Origin: Echinometra lucunter
Lineage: Eukaryota > Echinodermata > Echinoidea > Camarodonta > Echinometridae
Assembly: GCA_029962745.1 (NCBI GenBank)
Contig: CM057162.1
Location: forward strand, 7,263,118-7,327,117
Length of the DNA: 64,000 bases
Reading direction: 5' to 3'
In this document: positions 59,354-64,000 of the stretch, piece by piece
Position numbering within the stretch: position 1 is the first letter of the stretch
How the letters are laid out: each line of letters starts with the position of its first letter
Translations under genes and position numbers: made by a program
Notes under the pieces: generated by a model
Databases searched by the model: none
What the model was told of the DNA's origin: nothing
The model's input: only the letters and a program-made list of their open reading frames with translations

Positions 59354-60540
59354 ATTAAAAGCAACAATATAATACTCTATCAAATCTGGCTTTTTAAAGA
59401 TTATTATCTCATGTAAGCGAAACTCACATTCCGATCGTTTTTATTCTGTATTTGTGTGTGTATAATATTTGTACATGATCACATGTATTATGCGAAAGGA
59501 AATGAAAGTAAATGTAGCTCATCAATAATCTTATCTAAATTTTAATCCGTTCTTTAAAAATTCACTATTTCAGCTACCCTTATTCTCGCACTTGACTTTC
59601 AAAGATTGCTTCCATATTTATGAAATGTATATCAGATAAAGAATTAAAGACAGCTTTCAAAATCTGTATTTAATTTTTTATTTGATATATTATACCTGGA
59701 ACAATATTGGAAAATCCTTTTGATATAATTTTGACACTTGGGAATGATGCAGGCCCTTGCGATTTCTTCTACTCATTATATACAAGAAATGAAAAGGTTC
59801 GGCGTTATTCCTGAGAATTTGCTCTTTTTTAGGGAGAAGGTGCAGTGTCAAATGATTTTCTGAATCTTGCCCCTCTTTACTCCGTTTATGCAGTATCACA
59901 TTCATATATTTCATATCCATCTTTGAAGTTGATTTCTGTTTATAAGAAATATGCTTGAATACATTATCAAATCCAGCTAATGTATTCCCTCCTCATTTTT
60001 TTTTTATTATGACCTGAAAAAAATCATATGGTAATTTATTAATGTTCATAGTCATGGAGAAGATCGTTACGCATGGGCTTTTTGTTGGCAATTGATACTG
60101 CATTAAATTGAGTAATTATGCATAGCTTATATAATTTTGGTGCAGGGACTACAAGTTCGAAGTTAATGAGGGGTTAGAAAACAAAGTACTTTAACCTGTT
60201 AACTGTATAAACATGGTATAGGACTGAATGCATCTTCAATTGCATTATCCTGCCCATCCATTGCACTGGGAATGTTGCATTACTCACTGCTTCTTATGAC
60301 TTAGTCGAGTCATTACTTTCTTACTTTCCATCCATCTAGGTGGCTAATTTCGGATAGAAACAACAAGATGTACTCCCCAAAATCATGAAAATAATGTGCA
60401 ATGTCATATTCCTGACTTAGGGCTGAACTGTATTTACCCATAACACAAGCCAGCTGCCGAAACGACAGCGAAAAACCTGGTCTTTATGAAGTTTTTTGTT
60501 CTGTATTAAATGTTGTTGCTGTAAATATTATCTATTCATT
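59354..60540. other. No gene recognised
   Basis: AT-rich, nothing assignable. Confidence 0.5.
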
Positions 60541-60581
60541 TATCTTCTGGTGGTCATGGCATTTAGTGTAGGTATATAGCC

Positions 60582-60666
60582 CCTGGCTGGGAGATGGTGA
60601 CCTGTGAATAATGAGCCCACGGGGCCTTGTCCCTTAAACTGTGGGTGAACGGCGCGCCCAGTCAGG
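60582..60666 (+). other. Conserved 85-bp potential hairpin element, distant copy 3
   Basis: Four substitutions relative to copies 1 and 2 (AATAATGAG for AATGATGTG, GGCCTTG for GGCCCTG, GGCGCG for GGCACG); the 10-bp closing stem is unchanged. Flanks align poorly (TCTGGTGGTC upstream, GT-rich downstream). Confidence 0.6.
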
Positions 60667-61135
60667 TGATAGATTTTGTTTGCTTGTTTGTTGGTTTTTT
60701 GTGTGGGTGTGTGGGGGGGGGGGGTTGGGTGTGTGGGGATGTGTGAGGGTGTGGTTGGGTTGGCGCGTGTGTATGTTTTGTTTTAAGGTTTAGCAAAATG
60801 TTTTCATAGATTCCATGACACCAGAGATAATAATGTATCCATCATTCTTTACGTATGATAAGCTCTATCTTTCTGGTTGTTGTTAAATATAGTTCGATTT
60901 TGTTTTTAAAAAAAAAAAGAAAAAAGAAAAAAGTGAATTGCGAAATATGATTTAACCTTTCGGAATCGACGTCATACCTGTTCATCAAACCATCAGATAA
61001 ATATCTAGAGTAGTTTCATTTATGTTTTCATCAGCATGCCATATCAAGTGAACTACATGTATATTTCTCTTCTAACTCATATACATTGTTATCTGCATTA
61101 TGTATGATATTGATTTTCAATTTTTAGATCAGCAG

Positions 61136-61279
61136 GGCCCCATTTCATAAAACTTGTTATCAGTAGCAACTGCCACATTCATATGACAAATTTGCTAACA
61201 GCCAATCAGATGCAAGGATTTTGAGTAGCTTATAACAGTTATTGCGACTTGTTATAACAAGTATTGTGAAACGCGACCC
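61136..61279. mobile_element. Foldback MITE related to the TTTCATGAAG family
   Basis: CCCATTTCATAAAACTTGTT at one end and AACAAGTATTGTGAAACGCG at the other are inverted. Centre AGCCAATCAGATGCAAGGAT is shared with 53608 and 63318. Confidence 0.75.
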
Positions 61280-61283
61280 ATAT

Positions 61284-61442
61284 AAAGAGAAAAACATCAC
61301 GATGGTCGCATTGAATCCACTCCGGAAGGAGTTGGGGTAGAATTTTGCCCAACGTGCATGGGTCAAAGAGGAAACATGCACGTTTGTTTGGGGGTAAAAG
61401 TTTACCCAATGTTGCGACCCTCGATCGTGACATCTTCCTCTT
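61284..61442. mobile_element. Palindromic element directly adjoining the MITE
   Basis: AAGAGAAAAACATCACGAT and (reversed) AAGAGGAAGATGTCACGAT ends; inside, CAACGTGCATG pairs with CATGCACGTTTG and GGGTAGAATTTTGCCC with GGGTAAAAGTTTACCC-like arms. Confidence 0.65.
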
Positions 61443-61570
61443 CATACTGAATCGGATAATCATTTCCTTATATCTAAGTGCCTTATTTCATATTCAAAAT
61501 AGATATCTTGTTACCTGTGAATATGTATGATATGGATAATTAAAGGGACGGGTTTAAATAATGTACATTC

Positions 61571-62102
61571 ACTGTAAGGAAACCAACACTCTCAATAGTC
61601 ATTTTTAAATCTAAGCTTAGACGGAAAAAACGAACTATCGGAAATTGAACAAAATTGATGGTTATATAAAAGTTATATAGCTTTATGAAATTTTCCATAT
61701 GACATTTTTACCCTACCATAGCTATTGATGACATCGTTTTGTGGACAACTCTAATTATTTGTTCACACACGGTTAAACAATTTCATTTTGCTTAAGATAT
61801 ACACATTTATCAGGCCAAACTCAAGATATGTCATGTAGGGGTGTTTTCTCCACAACATAATTGTTTGGGATAAGGACAGTGTAATCATGAGTTCTTCAAG
61901 AAAAGAAAGAATATGTGAAGTCATGTGTACAAAATATATTGAGAGTAACCCACAAATCAATAGTGTTAAAACATAATATTCCATATAGGCATAACTCTTT
62001 TGATTCCGTGTCCCATTTCGTTCAAATTTTCGCTGATCTGTCTTATTCAGTCCTAGCTTTAATTTAAAAACTACTTGACTTAAGGGTGTTGGTTTCCTGT
62101 AA
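61571..62102. mobile_element. Inverted-repeat element, AGGAAACCAACAC ends (~530 bp)
   Basis: TGTAAGGAAACCAACACTC at 61576-61594 and GGGTGTTGGTTTCCTGTAA at 62085-62103 are inverted. TA stands at both edges. No transposase frame. Confidence 0.65.
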
Positions 62103-62626
62103 AACGAAGCTTATGGTGCGTGCAAAAAAATCTAAAAACATATATCTTTTTCCGTTAATGCCCGCTTGTCAGCATTCGTCCTTTTATATATGTAGCTTGT
62201 AATTAGTTCATTTAATTTCCTTATGTTACTTTTTAAAGTTTATGCCTTGTATTATCGTTTGGAGTTTGTAGGACCACATCTTGATCGTTATCGTCAATAT
62301 CCGCATTCACCCCTCCCCCTTTTTTTAAATGCCCATTATGCCACCTAGTGGTGATGCGGATTTTTCTGCCCCCACCGCCCCCCCCCCCAAAAGAGAGCTT
62401 TTGCTCATTACTCCACTGGTTCCATTTAACTGTGTATGTTAACATAATGATATTTTTTTATTGCTGTTCCTCTAATCTCTTCTTACCTTTGCGTGTATTG
62501 AATGAAATGTGGGGAGGCGGAGAAGGGGGTGACGAAAGGGGAGTGCATCATATCATCTCATGTTTATCCTGCCCGCTCAGCTCGACCTGATGAAAACGCA
62601 CCTCTCTCCCGCTCTCCCCCCCCCCT
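62103..62626. other. No gene recognised
   Basis: Contains a C-run (62378-62390) and unassigned sequence. Confidence 0.5.
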
Positions 62627-62657
62627 TTTCTTTCTCTCTCTCTCTCCCTCTCCTCTT

Positions 62658-62692
<35 letters not shown>

Positions 62693-62745
62693 GTCTCTGT
62701 CTGTCTGTCTCTCTCTCTTTCTGTTTATCCCTCTCTCTGTCCTGC
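62627..62745. repeat. (TC)n / (TCTG)n microsatellite
   Basis: CTCTCTCT with TGTC interruptions over about 110 bases. Confidence 0.95.
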
Positions 62746-63310
62746 GACTAGCTATGCCATCATTTCGCTGGGGCGTTGATAGGGCCTGGCTGCCTGAGTG
62801 CCTCTATCCCTTGTATACTCATCATACATGCGTACTTATCACTTGGGAATCCAAAAGTGAATTTAGTATTACTGTAATAATAATTTGTTACCAATTTCGG
62901 CAATAAGAGCAGCGTTTAACAATTCAATTGGCCATAAAACCATCGAAAGTATGAATCTTCATCTCAAAATCGTATCATATTCTAGTTCTCTCCACTTAGC
63001 GAGTACGTGGTTCTCATCAATTTTACTGATAACTCTGCTGTTGATCACTTTCCATATAATTTGTTTTATTGAGTTTGTACAACCAAACATGCACGCAACA
63101 GGCTCTGAGATTTTTCATTTCCGGGTCGATTGTGCACTTGTAAAACTACGATCGTTCAGCCTGAACATACAAAATGGTTTCTATTATTGAAGCACCACTC
63201 ACAAATTCCCAGAGAAACTGACACGTTTGTTATAAACATAACAATTCAAAATGTATGCAGATCTTTAATTCTAGTTTCGGTAGCATTGTCTTCAGAAATA
63301 TCATCAGACC
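62746..63310. other. No confident gene
   Basis: A 101-codon plus-strand frame (62885-63190) has a hydrophobic stretch (SILLITLLLITFHIICFI) but no recognisable family, no splice context and no start context. Probably chance. Confidence 0.4.
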
Positions 63311-63317
63311 AGGGGAT

Positions 63318-63445
63318 CATTTCATGAAGTCTTGTCAGTGATTTTCCCTAACAAATTTGCTCTCAGCCAATCAGATGCAAGGATTTCCGTAGATTGTAAC
63401 AGTTGTCAGTGATTTTCACTGACAAGACTCGTTATGACCAAGGAA
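63318..63445. mobile_element. Foldback MITE, TTTCATGAAG family
   Basis: CATTTCATGAAGTCTTGTC and GACAAGACTCGTTATGAC ends with TCAGTGATTTTC / GATTTTCACTGA arms; centre AGCCAATCAGATGCAAGGAT. Confidence 0.8.
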
Positions 63446-63489
63446 ATGCATTTCCCCTGATCAGACCATACTGATGTTGCTAAGGGGGT

Positions 63490-63519
63490 AAGTCCCACCC
63501 CCCCCCCCCCTCCGTGGCA

Positions 63520-63550
<31 letters not shown>

Positions 63551-64000
63551 GAGAGAATCTGTGAAAAAATATACAAAAGAACAGAAGTATATTCATTCAG
63601 GGATGAAAAGTAAGAGAAAGAATGAAAGAAAATTAATAGAAATATCTCTCCGCCAACATCCTACATTCAGCTTATCTACTTTACGAGACCGCCCCCCCCC
63701 CCTAAAAAAAATAAAAGCAGTGTCTTTCTCAATGATCAGATCATTGGTATATTATCACGACGGCATGATACTTTATCCATTCTTATTTGTTGAAAACAAA
63801 TAAGAATCGATAAGATTGTCAATCCACATAAGTGTTTCCTTTTGTATAGGGCACTATAAACTCCTAGGATGGGGAATGAAGAATCGGTTTGGTTCTACGT
63901 ACTACTGAAATCGCACTTAATAACTGAAATGACATTGTGACTTCTCGTGATTTATAGCAACATGCAATGATAATAGTTATTACGTTTCACAAGTCCAGTA
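63490..64000. other. Homopolymer runs, then unassigned sequence
   Basis: C-run, 20-A run and GA repeat at 63499-63556, a further C-run at 63692, then unassigned AT-rich sequence to the window end. Confidence 0.5.

Noticed and set aside
62502..62906. 134-codon S/L-rich frame
   Set aside because: Driven by the (TC)n microsatellite.
62885..63190. 101-codon frame with a hydrophobic helix
   Set aside because: A single hydrophobic stretch in AT-rich DNA; no family or exon boundaries.

Overview
This is animal nuclear DNA: GT-AG introns, short exons, dense transposon relics, microsatellites and two placeholder gaps of exactly 500 N (12821-13320 and 29501-30000). The one fully recognisable gene is the 5' part of COPA (coatomer alpha) with animal-like introns. 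The repeats are non-LTR retrotransposon tails, tRNA-derived SINEs, hAT-like and foldback MITEs, and families rich in GCGAGCGAAGCGAGCGAGC. Together they suggest a marine deuterostome invertebrate, most likely an echinoderm such as a sea urchin. The taxon is an inference from repeat style, not proof.

Layout. 1-7800: truncated retrotransposon tails, microsatellites, a SINE with a tRNA-Ser-like head, and a minus-strand immunoglobulin-family gene of which two exons are visible (signal peptide at 3709-3778, Ig V-like domain at 2109-2456). 7822-15124: a large inverted duplication around a spacer and a gap, each arm carrying the same hAT-like insertion with an 8-bp target-site duplication (TSD). 15.1-30 kb: gene-poor repeat territory with a ~192-bp tandem array (17.45-19.06 kb), an older ~190-bp array (20.1-20.86 kb), an orphan signal-peptide-like exon related to the Ig gene (about 21.1 kb, plus strand), 15-bp repeats, reverse-transcriptase remains, and long G/C and polypyrimidine tracts.

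30386-46572 (minus strand): eleven exons of COPA, every junction phase-consistent, encoding the first 408 residues (N-terminal WD40 region). The remaining two thirds of the protein is not in the window. The introns hold well-defined mobile elements: a 1,420-bp hAT-like element with a perfect 8-bp TSD (intron 3), a 196-bp MITE (intron 10), decayed copies of the end of exon 10 (intron 10), and a 2,965-bp foldback element with 800-bp, nearly identical arms and a 47-bp minisatellite core (intron 1). A TGACGTGG box lies about 80 bp upstream of the COPA start codon.

46.6-64 kb: no confident gene. It holds a 675-bp hAT-like element, a ~200-bp TTC tract, a single ORF faintly like a divergent tubulin C-terminus, SINEs, several foldback MITEs, and a ~2-kb segmental tandem duplication (55.2-59.35 kb) in which two MITEs occupy only the first copy. 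An 85-bp potential hairpin sequence occurs in both copies and again at 60.58 kb with only four changes.
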